Assembly: GCA_039707465.1 (NCBI GenBank)
Contig: CM077645.1
Coordinates: forward strand, 58,529,850-58,593,849
Source: Rhabdophis nuchalis
Lineage: Eukaryota; Chordata; Lepidosauria; Squamata; Natricidae
Direction of reading: 5' to 3'
DNA length: 64,000 nucleotides
The notes beneath the pieces are model-generated. The model was given only the letters and a program-made list of their open reading frames with translations, did no database searches and was not told the DNA's origin. This document shows positions 42,156-54,026 of this stretch, piece by piece. Both the position numbers and the translations under genes were made by a program. The stretch's first letter is position 1. Each line of letters starts with the position of its first letter.

Positions 42156-44044
42156 GGAATACCCACATAATGTTATCCCAGCTGGAAGCATCTCTGATTT
42201 CCTAATAATTAAACAAGCATAGTTATTTTTATTCTCCATACAATGTATTCTGCTTATTCCATTATTAAACAACTCTTGCAAATGTATTCTACTGAACAGA
42301 TTGAGAGATCAGCATGCAAATTAGTTTAGGGAATGCTTTCTTCTAATGTGGAATATAAGTGTCCTTGCATATAGAGTTTTCAAAGTACATGGAAAAGGGG
42401 TTAAGATTATTTTGTTAAGATTAAATTGAGCTCCAACCCTGCTGGCTTTTGCATTATGAAAATGTTGTATCTGGAATGCATATGTATATTAAAGATCACA
42501 CATAATCTCCCTTTTATTTTTCCTCCTACTGAATATATGCTGTATGTATTAATGGTGGGGATGGAAAGGAGACTTTTTCCCATACCAGTCAACAAACTGC
42601 CATTTAATAATTAAAAAAAGGAAGTGAAAAGGATGGGGGGATCATTTCTTCTCTGGATACTTTCAAAAAAGTAGAGAGAAGGAAGATATATTTCTGACTG
42701 TAAAAAGCTCAGAGGAATGCTTTTTAATTATATCTAAGAAATACCATTCTAATCTTGTAAAACATTTTAGGGGAAGAAAAGGAGAGTGGAAGAGAATACA
42801 GCAACATTTTTAACTTAATCTGATAAATTACACTATAAAGAATTTTCCATTAAAACAGCTTTACTGAAACCTTTTCTTCGTTTTGCACGTCATTTGCATT
42901 ACTCCCAAAACTCCACCATTTTAAACCATTCCTGGTGTTTTATAAATGTGTTTCTAACCCCAGAGGTATATTTGTCACACTTCTCCTTTTTTCTCACAAT
43001 TTGTAGAAAATACTTTTGATGACCTAATTTTTTTTGCTGCTTGCTTAGCCAACTATAAGCTAGGGAGGGTATTCAACTAGTGGTTCTTTGGGTTCTTTGA
43101 CAATTCTATGATTCTTATTTAACAAAAATCTTTACTATTACATATAGTGGAACTAGATTGATTGATATCCTGTACACCACTTGCCTGTTCACAACCTAAT
43201 GATCCAGTTATAACACATTATCTGTTTCAGTTCTTAGCGATGCCTCATTTATGGTCTAGGGTAAATTTTACAATGCAGCTCATAGCATAATAACGATAAT
43301 GCTATTGCAAAGGAATATGCCCCATTACACTGTGTGTGTATACTTTAACACAGTGTTTTAAGTAAAGTTGTACAATAAGCATAAACAGAGGTTTTACTAA
43401 CCATTTACTTTGATTTAGTTCTATTGTCTGGGTGCCTTTGCAAACTCCCGTGGAATATTTACTACGATGCAATGGGAATCTCTAAGTCTTACCTTTCGAG
43501 AGATATCAGATGCAGACCTTTTTTTAAATGGTGCTTCATTCCCTCAGGAGACAAGCTTTGGGATGAAGAATAATAGCTACAATTGCCTAGATCCCGTATG
43601 TGATGAGGACCCAATCTAAGCTACATTTTGGCATTTAAAATTCTCTGAAAGATCAATATGTTTCCCTTCAAGGCAGTAAAATTGATCAAAGTGCAATCCC
43701 AGGAGTTATTTCAGTATTTTTTTTATCTTCCCTACCCTCTTCTGTTTATTGGACCATTGACTTTGATGGCTTAAAAATGGAGAAAATAAAATATTTCAGA
43801 AGAACACTAGACTTGTGTTTAAAAGGATCCTGCCTAACAGCTCACCAGCACAGAGAAAGGGGTTCAAGAAATTGAAACTCCTGCTTTACAGCACACTCAA
43901 TTGGCTCCATTCCACAGCATCATGCTACACACTCCTCACCATCCACTACCCACCCTGCCATAACTGTCAATTATATTCTTAACTGGGCATTATGGAATAA
44001 AATGAAGGGTGGATGTTATAATCGGAGAAAAACTCCTCCTGCAT
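42156..44044. other. Unannotated AT-rich stretch, repeat-poor
   Basis: No gene recognised. AATTCTATGATTCTTA at 43101-43117 resembles a bare CR1 octamer tail, too short to call. Confidence 0.5.
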
Positions 44045-44839
44045 AGTACAATTATAATAATAATAAAAAATTTATTTTGTATACCGCATCCTCTCCCCAA
44101 GGGGACTCGGAGTGGTGCACAGGGAAAAATTTAAAATACTATAAAAAATACATAGATAAAATAAATACGATGGATAAAAACGAATTAAATTAAGATTATC
44201 CCTATGCTAAAATCCCCAAGTTACAACGCTAAAATTCCCTAACACCCTAAAGGTAAAGACTAGCCTAGGCCGGCCAAGCAGAAAAAGTATGTTTTGAGTT
44301 TTTGACGGAAGGAGCGGAGGTCCATAGTTGTTCTGATGTCGGGGGGAAGGTCGTTCCAGAGGGTTGGGCCCACCACAGAGAAGGCCCTTCCCCTGGGCAT
44401 CGCCCGCTGACAAAGTCTAGTTAATGGCACCCGGAGAAGTCCCTCTCTGTGGGAGCGAATCGGCCGTGAGATGTGTGGGGCAGGATCCGATCCCGCAGAT
44501 AGCTAGGTCCCGTGCCATGGAGCGCTTTAAAGATGACAACTAACACCTTGAAGCGCACCCGAAAGACGACAGGCAGCCAGTGCAGCTCGCACAAGAGTGG
44601 TGTTATATGGGTGAACCTAGAGGTCCCCATTATTGCTCGCGCGGCTGCATTCTGGACCAGCTGAAGTCTTCGGGTGCACCTCAGGGGGAGCCCCATGTAG
44701 AGAGAGTTACAATAGTCCAGTCGGGATGTCACGAGGGCATGAGTGACTGTGCAAAGGGCATCCCGATCCAATAAGGGGCGCAACTGGTGTACCAGGCGAA
44801 CCTGGTAGAACGCCCTCCTGGCCACGGCTGTCACTTGAT
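44045..44839 (-). mobile_element. L2-like LINE copy d, 5'-truncated
   Basis: Minus orientation with a TAATAATAATAA tail (44048-44060), the CCGCATCCTCTCC...GGACTCGGAGTGG 3' stem region and ORF2 C-terminal sequence up to CCACGGCTGTCACTTGA at 44839. Confidence 0.9.
44270..44839 (-). pseudogene. L2-like LINE ORF2 C-terminal fragment, frameshifted
   Basis: Minus-strand frame from VTAVARRAFYQVRLVHQL (44839 side) through SRLDYCNSLYMGLPLRC, QNAAARAIMGTSRFTH and LHWLPVVFRVRFKVLVVIF to DRILPHTSHGRF, where a small deletion shifts the frame near 44470. The rest of the C-terminus follows in a different frame to about 44270. It corresponds to about the last 180 residues of the intact ORF2. No catalytic motif remains. 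Confidence 0.85.
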
Positions 44840-45159
44840 AATGGATTTCATGGTGTGGCAGGAGTCTTCTTCCCAGTGCCCTGTGCAAATCCAATACCTG
44901 TTAGTTGCTGCAGTGAGTTGTGCAATTCAACAGGGGGCTCCTAACACAAGATTATGCAATACCTCTGACATCAATTAGCTGAGTGGCATGCTGGCAAAAG
45001 ACATCTTCCCTGGCATCGTAAAAGGGGCAATGGTGCTGTGGATGTCTCTTCCAATTGCATCACACAATCTGCCAATATTATCAGTTGGTTTGGTGGGTTG
45101 CACAATGCTGTGGGATTTTTCTGTTTCATTGGACAATCACCTTGATTCCTGTCAAACTG
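44840..45159. other. Unannotated stretch
   Basis: About 320 bp of mixed composition with no repeat or gene I can name. Confidence 0.45.
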
Positions 45160-46650
45160 TGTGTTAGTTTGCTTTTGTTTTAATATATTTTTATTGGTTT
45201 TAATAGATAAAAGTATTAGAAGTGAAACACAAAAAGTAAACAACAGTAAGAGAGAAATTTTTTTAAAAAAAAGAAGGGGTTTTGTCAGTGGTTATAAATG
45301 CATTTTGATTTTATCCTCCTCTACAGTTATATCATAAATTCCTTCTTCCATAAGCAACCCTGTCCGATAGTTAAACCCATAGATCACAAGTTCATGTTTC
45401 TTTTCCTTTTTCAGCAAAAGCTCTATCAGGGATTTCCAGTCACTAATTAATATAATACTTATCTAAGCAAAACATTAATTTTGTCATGCTGTTAGTTCCA
45501 TTATATTCATCCCACCATTCCTTTATATGCCAGACCTTTGCATCAGTCTGCACACAAATATTTCACTGCAGTTATCATGTACAAAAGTTACTTAACTTTT
45601 TCTAACTGTCCATCAATCCCAAAAGAAACATTTCTAGTCTCAAATGTATATTAATTTTTAAATTATCTGAATTAGGTATTATTTGAATCCAGAAATTTCT
45701 ACCTTATTTAGATGTCTACCAAGTATGATAAAAATGTTCGTTCTTGTTGTTCCACATTTTAAAATAAATTTGAAATGGCTTTATACAGTCTAGACAATTT
45801 CTCTGGTGATGTATGCCAACAGTAAATCATGTTAGAAAAATTCTCTTGAAGATTATAACATGGTGTAAATTTCAGTGCTTTCAACCACATATATCATAAC
45901 CAAATTTTAGCTGCCTTTATCGTATTTCTTTCATTTGTTCTTTTGTTTTAAATTTCAATAGAAACGTGTATATTTTAGCAATTACATGTTCATCATCTGT
46001 ACACACTTCTATTTTAAACCCAATGTTACAATGTTCCAAAAACATAAACTAAGTTGTCTACTTTAAATCTTCTTCATAATTGTACATAGAAAACCATTGG
46101 CTATTGTCACCGGTTCTCTTGATTTTATTTTGTATTCCCTTTGACAAAATTCTAATACCTCATGATAAGTTAGCTACTTGCGTTTGCATAATATTTCTCA
46201 TCTACCAAAAACTTTGAGGGTGTTTTCAGAGTTTGTATCTATTCCACATTTTCAAAATGGGATCTATGACATAATGATGTTTAACATCTAAACTGTCGTA
46301 CCAGAAGTATCCATGCTGTCCAAATCTCAGGTCCTCTTCTTCTAACTCCAAGAGCTTTCTATTTCTCAGCAGCATCCAATATTTCATTCAAACAAACAAA
46401 CAGCAAGCTACAAAATACAATTTCATATCAGGTAAAGGCAATCCTTCTCTTTCTTTTATATCTTATAATGCCTTATATTTAGCTTTCAGGTTTTTAACTC
46501 TGCCATACAAATTTAGATAAGTCCATCTGCCTCTTTTTGAATGGTGTATCAGTTATCTGAGGATACATGGGACTAAATGTTGGACAAATAAATTTGGTTT
46601 ATCAAGAAACTTGCTAACAGTTTGGAGCGCTCTGCATAGAAAATGACAGA
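45160..46650 (-). pseudogene. L1-clade LINE, ORF2 C-terminus and 3' UTR remnant
   Basis: Read on the minus strand, diverged but ordered L1 ORF2 C-terminal blocks appear: KFLDKPNLFVQ (46590), LKAKYKAL (46460), an LPLPDMKLYFVACC block (about 46430), RNRKLLELEEEDLRFGQHGYFWYDSLDV (46370-46285) and HHYVIDPILKMWNRYK. In L1, ORF2 encodes endonuclease and reverse transcriptase; only the part beyond the polymerase is left. Stops and frameshifts are frequent. The remainder to 45160 is degraded C-terminal and 3' untranslated sequence with an A-rich end. It abuts the L2 copy that starts at 46651. Confidence 0.72.
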
Positions 46651-49262
46651 CTTGGCTTTTAGTCATGGGGGACTTTAACCTGCCGTTGGCAGGCGAAACC
46701 TCTGGTGTAGCTTGGGAGTTCATGGCTTCCATGACAGCCATGGACCTGACCCAGGTAGTTTTAGGCCCTACTCACGAGGGCGGACACACCCTGGATCTCA
46801 TCTTCGTCTCGGGACAGTGGAGTAGTGATCTGGGAATAGGGGATTTAGTCATCACACCCCTGTCATGGACAGATCATGCTCTCCTTCGGCTCGACTTTCC
46901 GATCGCTGCACCTCACTGCGGGGAGGCGGAACCGGACATTCCTATATGGTTCCGTCCCAGGCTCCTGATGGACCCGATAAGGTTCCAGAGGGAGCTTGGG
47001 CCAATTCCTGTGGACTTGCCCTGCGATTCGACTGAGGACCTAGTGTCTGCATGGTTAAGTGCGGTCACGGGGGCCTTGGACCGAGTTGCGCCCTTGCGGC
47101 CTCTCTTGCAGCGACGAACCACCTGGGCTCCTTGGTTTACCGAGGGGCTTAGGGAGATGAAGCGCCACAAGAGACGCCTAGAGAGCAGATGGAGATCTTC
47201 TCACTCCGAAGCCGACCGAACACTAGTGAGAGACCATATTAGGACTTACTTAGTGGCGATAAAAGTGGCCAAACGTGAGTATTCTGCCACTCTTATTGCA
47301 TCCGCAGATAACCGCCCTGCTGCCCTGTTTGGGGTGACCCGCTCCCTCCTTCAACAGAGGCCGCGGGAAGCCCCTTTACAGGGTCGAGCAGAGGAATTTG
47401 GGATTTATCTGCAGGAGAAAATCACTCGGATTCGGAACGAGCTACCCTCCATCGACAGTGGTCCAGTCGAGCAGGCCGAGGCTGTTCTTGTGACACCATC
47501 TTGGGAGGAGTTTGATTTTGTTACCACTGAGGATATGGACAAGTTGTCAAAGAGACTTAGGGCTACCACATGTTTATTGGACCCGTGTCCCTCCTGGCTT
47601 GTACTGGCATCCTGGGAGACAACACGAGGCTGGCTCCAGGGCATTGTCAACGCATCTTTGAGTGAGGGGTCCTTGCCTGCCGTCTTGAAAGAGGCGGTAG
47701 TAAGGCCCCTCCTCAAGAAGCCGTCCCTAGATCCAGCATTATTAGAGAACTATTGTCCCGTCTCCAACCTCCACTTTTTAGTGAAGGTTGTTGAGAGTGT
47801 GGTGGCTCAACAGTTTCCGCGACACTTGGAGGAAGTTGATTATCTAGACCCACGCCAGTCCGGCTTCCGACCCGGGCACAGCACCGAGACGGCATTGGTC
47901 GCGTTGGTTGATGATCTCTGGAGGGCGCGGGATAGAGGATATTCCTCTATCCTAGTCCTATTAGACCTCTCAGCGGCTTTTGATACCATCCACCATGGTA
48001 TCCTATTGCACCGACTGGGGAGGTTGGGGCTGGGGGGCACCGTTCTGTGGTGGTTCTCGTCCTACCTCTCTGGTCGGTCACAATATGTGTTGGCAGGGGG
48101 GCAGAGGTCGGCCTCGAGGCCCCTCATATGTGGGGTTCCTCAGGGGTCGGTCCTCTCGCCCTTACTGTTCAACACATATATGAAGCCGCTGGGTGAGATC
48201 ATCTGTGGTTTTGGGGTGGGATATCATCTGTACGCTGATGATACTCAGTTGTACATATCCACCCCAGACCACCCCAATGATGCCGTCGAGGTTATGTCCC
48301 GGTGTTTGGAGGCCGTACGGATCTGGATGGGTGGTAACAAACTCAAGCTCAACCCATTCAAGACTGAGTGGCTGTGGCTTCCAGCGCCCCGGTTCAGCCA
48401 GATTATTCCAACTCTGGCCATTGGGGGCGAAACACCGGCCCCTGTGGTGAGGGCGCGCAATTTGGGTGTCCTCCTGGATTCCCGGCTGTCTATGGAAGAT
48501 CATGTGGCAGCCGTGGCCAGGGGGGCGTTCCATCAGGTATGCCTGATGCGCCAATTGCGCCCCTTACTGGACCGGGGTGCCTTACGCACAGTCACTCAAG
48601 CACTCGTCACCTCTCGACTCGACTACTGTAATGCTCTCTACATGGGGCTCCCCTTGAGGTGCACCCGAAAGCTGCAGCTAGTCCAGAACGCAGCCGCGCG
48701 GGTGATTACGGGAGTGCCTAGACACTCCCACATAACACCTATCCTGCGCGAGCTGCACTGGCTCCCTGTGGTCTTTCGGGTGCGCTTCAAGGTTTTAACG
48801 ACCATCTTTAAAGCGCTCCATGGCTCGGGGCCTAGTTATATGCGAGACCGCCTCCTGTCCCATACATCCCTCAGACCAATACGCTCCCACAGAGAGGGCC
48901 TCCTCAGGGTGCCGTCGGCTGGACAATGCCGACTGGCGACACCCAGGGGAAGAGCCTTCTCTGTGGCGGGCCCTGCCCTTTGGAATGACCTACCCCCTGA
49001 ACTCCGCACCATCTCCGACCTCCGCCTCTTCCGCAAGTGTCTGAAGACACACCTATTCCATCTAGCCGGCCTAGCGTAACCCCCATTACTGACTCTTAGA
49101 TAGTTTTAAATTTGGGTTTTTAAATTCGGTTTTTAGCGCAGGGTCTATTAGAATAAGTTTTTTAAAATTTTATATGTTTTATATGTGTTTTAACATCCCT
49201 GTGTGCCGCCCTAGGTCCGTTTGGAGAAGGGCGGGGTATAAATTTAATAAAATAAATAAAAA
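46651..49262 (+). mobile_element. L2-like LINE copy e, long 5'-truncated copy
   Basis: About 2.6 kb in plus orientation, starting inside the endonuclease domain and ending with GGGCGGGGTATAAATTTAAT and an AATAAA-rich tail. The 3' stem is CCGCCCTAGGTCC...GGGCGG, a different subfamily from copies a, b, d and h. No clear target duplication. Confidence 0.92.
46665..49079 (+). CDS. L2-like LINE ORF2: endonuclease (part) and reverse transcriptase
   Basis: 804 uninterrupted codons. The ATG at 46665 is internal: MGDFNLP is the conserved GDFN motif of the apurinic-type endonuclease, so the N-terminal third of that domain is missing. Further motifs are TLDLIFVS (D44), TDHALLRLDF (D70-H71), then the reverse transcriptase with NYCPVSNL, SGFRPGHSTETAL, LLDLSAAFDTIHH (motif A), GVPQGSVLSPLLF (motif B), YADDTQLYIS near residue 525 (motif C) and RNLGVLLD. 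The C-terminus has SRLDYCNALYMGLP, LHWLPVVFRVRFKV, SHREGLLRVPS and HLAGLA. The intact frame indicates recent insertion, but truncation makes endonuclease activity unlikely. Confidence 0.93.
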   Translation: MGDFNLPLAGETSGVAWEFMASMTAMDLTQVVLGPTHEGGHTLDLIFVSGQWSSDLGIGDLVITPLSWTDHALLRLDFPIAAPHCGEAEPDIPIWFRPRLLMDPIRFQRELGPIPVDLPCDSTEDLVSAWLSAVTGALDRVAPLRPLLQRRTTWAPWFTEGLREMKRHKRRLESRWRSSHSEADRTLVRDHIRTYLVAIKVAKREYSATLIASADNRPAALFGVTRSLLQQRPREAPLQGRAEEFGIYLQEKITRIRNELPSIDSGPVEQAEAVLVTPSWEEFDFVTTEDMDKLSKRLRATTCLLDPCPSWLVLASWETTRGWLQGIVNASLSEGSLPAVLKEAVVRPLLKKPSLDPALLENYCPVSNLHFLVKVVESVVAQQFPRHLEEVDYLDPRQSGFRPGHSTETALVALVDDLWRARDRGYSSILVLLDLSAAFDTIHHGILLHRLGRLGLGGTVLWWFSSYLSGRSQYVLAGGQRSASRPLICGVPQGSVLSPLLFNTYMKPLGEIICGFGVGYHLYADDTQLYISTPDHPNDAVEVMSRCLEAVRIWMGGNKLKLNPFKTEWLWLPAPRFSQIIPTLAIGGETPAPVVRARNLGVLLDSRLSMEDHVAAVARGAFHQVCLMRQLRPLLDRGALRTVTQALVTSRLDYCNALYMGLPLRCTRKLQLVQNAAARVITGVPRHSHITPILRELHWLPVVFRVRFKVLTTIFKALHGSGPSYMRDRLLSHTSLRPIRSHREGLLRVPSAGQCRLATPRGRAFSVAGPALWNDLPPELRTISDLRLFRKCLKTHLFHLAGLA

Positions 49263-49412
49263 GTATAATGCAAACTCCACTTGTTTTGTATATTCCTGTT
49301 GCGCACATACAAAAAGACTGATGTTCATTACCTTGCCTATTGCCTATTCCCACCAGTACCTCCTGCCACTCCAGAAGCTGCTGTTTACTACGGAATACGT
49401 TTCAGCAAAACC

Positions 49413-49590
49413 TTAAGTAGTTAAAGTGCTAGACAAGAAACTGAGTTCTAGTCTTGCCTTTGGTATGGAAGCCAACTTGTTTGGCCCAGTTATTTCCTCT
49501 TAGTCCTGGAGAAAAATGGCACTTCTATAAATACTGCATGGAACTATTCCATTTGGTTGCCAAGAGTCATGCCTGACTCAAAGGTATACG
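49413..49590 (+). mobile_element. tRNA-derived SINE, degraded
   Basis: TTAAGTAGTTAAAGTGCTAGAC (A-box area) and GAGTTCTAGTCTTGCC (B-box area) followed by GGCCCAGTTATTTCCTCTTAG match the plan of the SINE at 40170. Much diverged and without a clean tail. Confidence 0.5.
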
Positions 49591-50032
49591 TTTATGTGAA
49601 TGTGTTATCATAGAAGACATGTATAGGACAATGTGTAGGACAATCTTAATAAATATGTAGATGATCAAGCAAGAAGGCAAATTAGAACTGTGGTCCTTTC
49701 CCCCCCAAACTAAAGTTCCAGAAAATAATTATGTTGAGAAGGTTATCTCTACAAACTCCTGTCTGGAAATTACCAGAGTCAAAATGTCCACATACAGTAT
49801 ATCTGCAATAACACAATATCTGTATTATGTGATGTCTGATGATATTTCCTCATACAACTTCCAGTCAATAAATGTAACAAAGAAAATGGCTTTAAACATG
49901 CAAATATATTTGTATTGTTTTCTTTAGGAAATACTTGGCAAAATTAAATTAAATAAAGACTAATTAGAAAAAAAATAAGGCATTTTGATGGTATGGTCAT
50001 ATGTTTCCCAGAAATAAACGTATTTTGCCATG
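49591..50032. other. Unannotated AT-rich stretch
   Basis: No recognisable gene or repeat. Confidence 0.5.
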
Positions 50033-50034
50033 TA

Positions 50035-50553
50035 CAGTGGTACCTCGGTTCACGAACTTAATTCGTGAACTGACTCTGTTCGCGATCCGAATTGGTCGTG
50101 AAGCGAGGAACAATTTCCCATAGGGTTCAATGTAAATCCGGTTAATCCGTTCTGACCTTGTTTTTTGGTCGTGATTCTTGAACTGACTCTGTTCGCGAAC
50201 CGAATTGGTCGTGAACAGAGGCACAGTTTCCCATAGGGTTCAATGTAAATCCGGTTAATCCGTTCTGACCTTGTTTTTAAAATGTCCGCGGCTCCTGTTC
50301 GTGAAGCGAAACGGAGTTTGTGAACCCGAGCATTTTTACGAACTTTTCTGTTCGTGAAGCGAGGGCGGAGTTCATGAAGCAAGGCGGAGTTCGTTAAGCA
50401 AGGCGGAGTTTGTGAAGCGGAGCATATTTTTACGAACTTTTCCGTTCGTGAACCGAAACGGTGTTCGTGAACCGGAGCACATTTTTTGGAAAATTTCTGT
50501 TCGTAAACCGAATTGGTCGTGAACAGAGGCGTTCGTGAACCGAGGTACCACTG
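50035..50553. mobile_element. Tigger/pogo-like MITE with internal duplications
   Basis: Ends CAGTGGTACCTCGGTTCACG and CGTGAACCGAGGTACCACTG are perfect 20-bp inverted repeats, flanked by TA on both sides (50033-50034 and 50554-50555), the signature of Tc1/mariner/pogo transposons. A unit of about 112 bp (GAACTGACTCTGTTCGCG... at 50067 and 50179) is tandemly duplicated, and the right half contains repeated CGGAGTTCGTGAAGC-like units. No transposase; the two minus-strand frames simply read the duplicated repeat. Confidence 0.9.
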
Positions 50554-50555
50554 TA

Positions 50556-52355
50556 TAAAAGTTTATCTTTTAAGTTTTATGAGCATGTCAGTATATTTTT
50601 CTTTCATAAATATTCATGACTGGCTTTCCAGTAGATGGCATTTTATTTTGTCAAAACACCGCAAACCCTTTTAAAAAAATGCTTAATCACATTCTGGGGC
50701 GCTAAATTGAACAATAATTTTTGTTGAAATTAGCAAACATTTACTTTGGAGTTGACAAGAATTGTATTCTGAAACAACGACAACTATGTAACAGTGTATT
50801 GTGCGTTACCTCCCTTGAATGCTTATAGAAACTGACATTTGCATAAAAATTGCTTTGTTCAATAAACAGCCACTGAAATATTTGTGAAGGTTGGCAAGGG
50901 GAGAGGAAAAAAACATTTTTCAGACAATCTGCTGATATGGCATATAATAAACATGTGCCATCTTTGGTTTTATTTTTATTTTTAGGTTGAAGCGTTTTGT
51001 GAATGTAGAGGTTCCTCTGCTACCAGTCATATAGCCTCTGACAATTCTGCACAAGGAGTAATCATATAACATATCTTTCTGTACTTGCCAATCTATCTTT
51101 TTAAAATCTTTAATATTAAGGTTGCAATTCACAGTGCATCTTGCACAGGCAACTAAGCTAACACAATAAGCTATTACAAATCCCCGAGTGATTCAGTATT
51201 TACATATTTGGCAGTTTAGAACCTTGTTTTGCACATGCTGGTTTCATTGACTATAGAGGATCACTTCTATTATTGTATTTAATGGAAACAGAGTGCACTT
51301 GCAAGTTGCTCCTGTCTTAGTAAATGACAGGTGGACACGATTAATACATTACTTTGGATAATTTCCTCTTTAGGAAACCTATTTTAAATTTAACCAATAG
51401 TGACAACAAATAGAACTGCTTTCTTTTGGAAAGCTGCTGGTTTAACTTTTGTCAGTTATAGCAAATAGCATTGTCTTAAACAAATTGCCTTTTCTCTTTA
51501 AAAAAACCCCCAATATATGCAATTTTATAGTAGTGGCTTCTTGCAATGTGTATGTTCATTATCATATTTTTTTTTAACATTATTCAGTTCAAGAATTTAA
51601 TTTCAGAAGTAGGAAATAGATTAACTTAACCTACCAAACTATGTCAATGGGCAGACTATGTACATAGTTATTATTATTTTTTATTATTATTATTTTAACA
51701 TTTGACTTATGTCCAAATTGTTCAATTAAGAGTTTTGTTAAATATTTTAATTAAAACATAAGAGGTTGAACCTAGAATTTGCATCTTGTAGATGAAAGGG
51801 CTTCAGCCTCTGCAGAAAGCTAATCTAGCATTCAGAAGCGAACAAATGCAAATGTCATCAATTCTCCCTCTTGACCCTATTCTTTCTTAAGAATATAGTT
51901 AAGAACCTGTGGAAAGAAGAGTTTTTCTGGCATAAAGAAAATGAAAATTGTCAAAATGACCTCTGCTTACTGTTAGTGTTTGATAACTTTATGGAAATTC
52001 CACTCTGAGTAAATAGAAAAAGTGGCTGAGATTCCTGGGAGACTTCAGATATGAAGTCAATCATTTGTCCAATTGCCATGTATCTATACCCTCGTTTGTT
52101 GCATTTCTCATATGGAAAATCTGTTCACTTAAGAGTTTAGTTATCCCATCTTATTTCCCACTTTAACTGAAGATGCAAGCAAAAAAAAGGTGGGAGTAAA
52201 CCCTTCATTACTGCCTTGTAGCTAAAGAAAGAAGTGAAAAATGATTATGTTGGTTATCAGATGATTGAAAGATACAGTCTCTTCTGAATTTAACTTTCTC
52301 CTTCCCTTACTTTCCCTTTAATTTAATTTTATGGTTTTTAAACTTTCCTTTCAAT
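50556..52355. other. Repeat-poor unannotated stretch
   Basis: About 1.8 kb with no mobile element I recognise apart from a short TTATTATTATTTTTTATTA run (51669-51694). Possible conserved noncoding DNA; cannot be judged from sequence alone. Confidence 0.45.
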
Positions 52356-52487
52356 TGCAAGGAAGTGATTTCCCACTGCCTTCTATCTAGGTCTGAGCAT
52401 GAGTGACTTGCCCAAAGTCACCTACCTGGCTTTGTGCCTCCTAGTCTCCTGGTTTCCAGGTGATGCCTTAGCCACCATACCAAAGTA
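52356..52487 (-). mobile_element. tRNA-derived SINE fragment
   Basis: Minus-strand match to the same tRNA SINE plan as 40170: AAGGCATCACCTGGAAACCA, GAGGCACAAAGCCAGGTAGG and TGACTTTGGGCAAGTCACTC. The region holding the B box is deleted. Non-coding. Confidence 0.6.
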
Positions 52488-53929
52488 CCATTTTTGTTTC
52501 TCTTTTTTATAGATTTATAAATCTATACACAATCTAAATTACTGGTTTCAACATACTAAAGGTATGGTTAAACACTCTGCTCCTTCGAAAGCCAAGCAAT
52601 CCCACTGTGCTGTAACCTCTATGAGAGCCCTTTCTTTAGTATTCTAAGACTAGAATTGGACTAAGGTCATACCAATTTACAGTGATTTAGTTATGTATTG
52701 TTTTCTATATTTCTTTTTCTTTGTACTTAAAATATTGCAAACAATTAGAAACCTCCAAATCATTTTTGTTTGTTTTAAATGAACATAAAGTTGACAAGTG
52801 TAGGAAAAAAGAAAAGTGTGAAATAAAGACATATTGTTTGTTTCATATCAGGTCTTTAGATATCAATCTAATGAACTAATATATTTATTTATTATAACAA
52901 TGAACCCAGCTGTAAACAGATCATAAAAATAATACATCATTTACATATTTCTATATCAACATGTCATCCGTAATTGGAAAATAAATTAAATGATCCATCT
53001 GCTTGCTATCATCTATGCTATTCTTCTTCACACCCACAATATTTAAATACAGTCAGTATTATTTATACTAATTATCTCCTAACAATAACAAAAACAACAA
53101 ATTAAACCACTTCAAATCCTCAAAGGATTTAATTGAACTGCCCTGTTAATCTTTCTTTTCTCATCCTCACTCACTTTTACTTTTGGTTTGGTTTTTTTTA
53201 ATTGATAGTTTGTTTTCTGTTTTTGTTACATTCAACTTTACTGAGCATCTTGCATTTGATTTTTTTTATTAAAGGCATTCACTTTATCAGTTTTATTAAT
53301 CCATTGCTTTCAGTGACATGTCTTATATGAAGAGGCTAAAAGACCTAGTTCATTAAACTATCGAAGGTTAGTTATCCAAGGTTTGGAAACTGATAAATAA
53401 CTAACAAGTTATGAATGATATATAATATATAGGAACCTTCATGTCTTAGGTCAAGCCAGAAGCAAACAGGCCTTCTCAATAGTATTCACAAAGGGTAATA
53501 AAAACAAATAAATCTGATTAGGCTCTTTTAGTATGATACATGACACACATAAAAAACTGGTGGACTTTGATTGTGCCCCTGGTTTCTCTCTTTTTTTATT
53601 ACCCTTTTCCTCTAACAATCCTTTCTCTCCCCTTTTCTTTTCTGTACTAGGAATACTTGCGTATTAGGCAGAAGTGAGCGGGCACAATTATTTTTCCGGT
53701 CCTGAAGTGATTCCTGTTCCTGTGTGTGTTGGAAAAGAGTTTTGGAAATTGATAACATAAAATTTGACTTATCTTGTTTATTCTAAAATAATTCATAGTA
53801 TTCTATATGAGTTTATAAGCAGACCTGAGATTCCTGATGTTCCATTTCAAGTACTCTCATATATCTGCATTGCTCAGTTGCCCCATGACCAGGACAAGCA
53901 GAAGTTTATTTGTTTGTTAAGTTTTGATG
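52488..53929. other. Unannotated AT-rich stretch
   Basis: No recognisable gene or repeat. Confidence 0.5.
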
Positions 53930-53931
53930 AC

Positions 53932-54022
<91 letters not shown>

Positions 54023-54026
54023 TTTG
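53932..54026. repeat. (TTA)n then (TTTA)n microsatellite at an L2 3' end
   Basis: About 25 TTA units and then about five TTTA units directly adjoin the 3' end of the minus-oriented L2 copy f, so the array has grown from that LINE's tail. The poly-leucine frame is an artefact. Confidence 0.95.

Noticed and set aside
43101..43117. Isolated CR1 octamer tail
   Set aside because: Only about 17 bp; no CR1 body sequence adjoins it.
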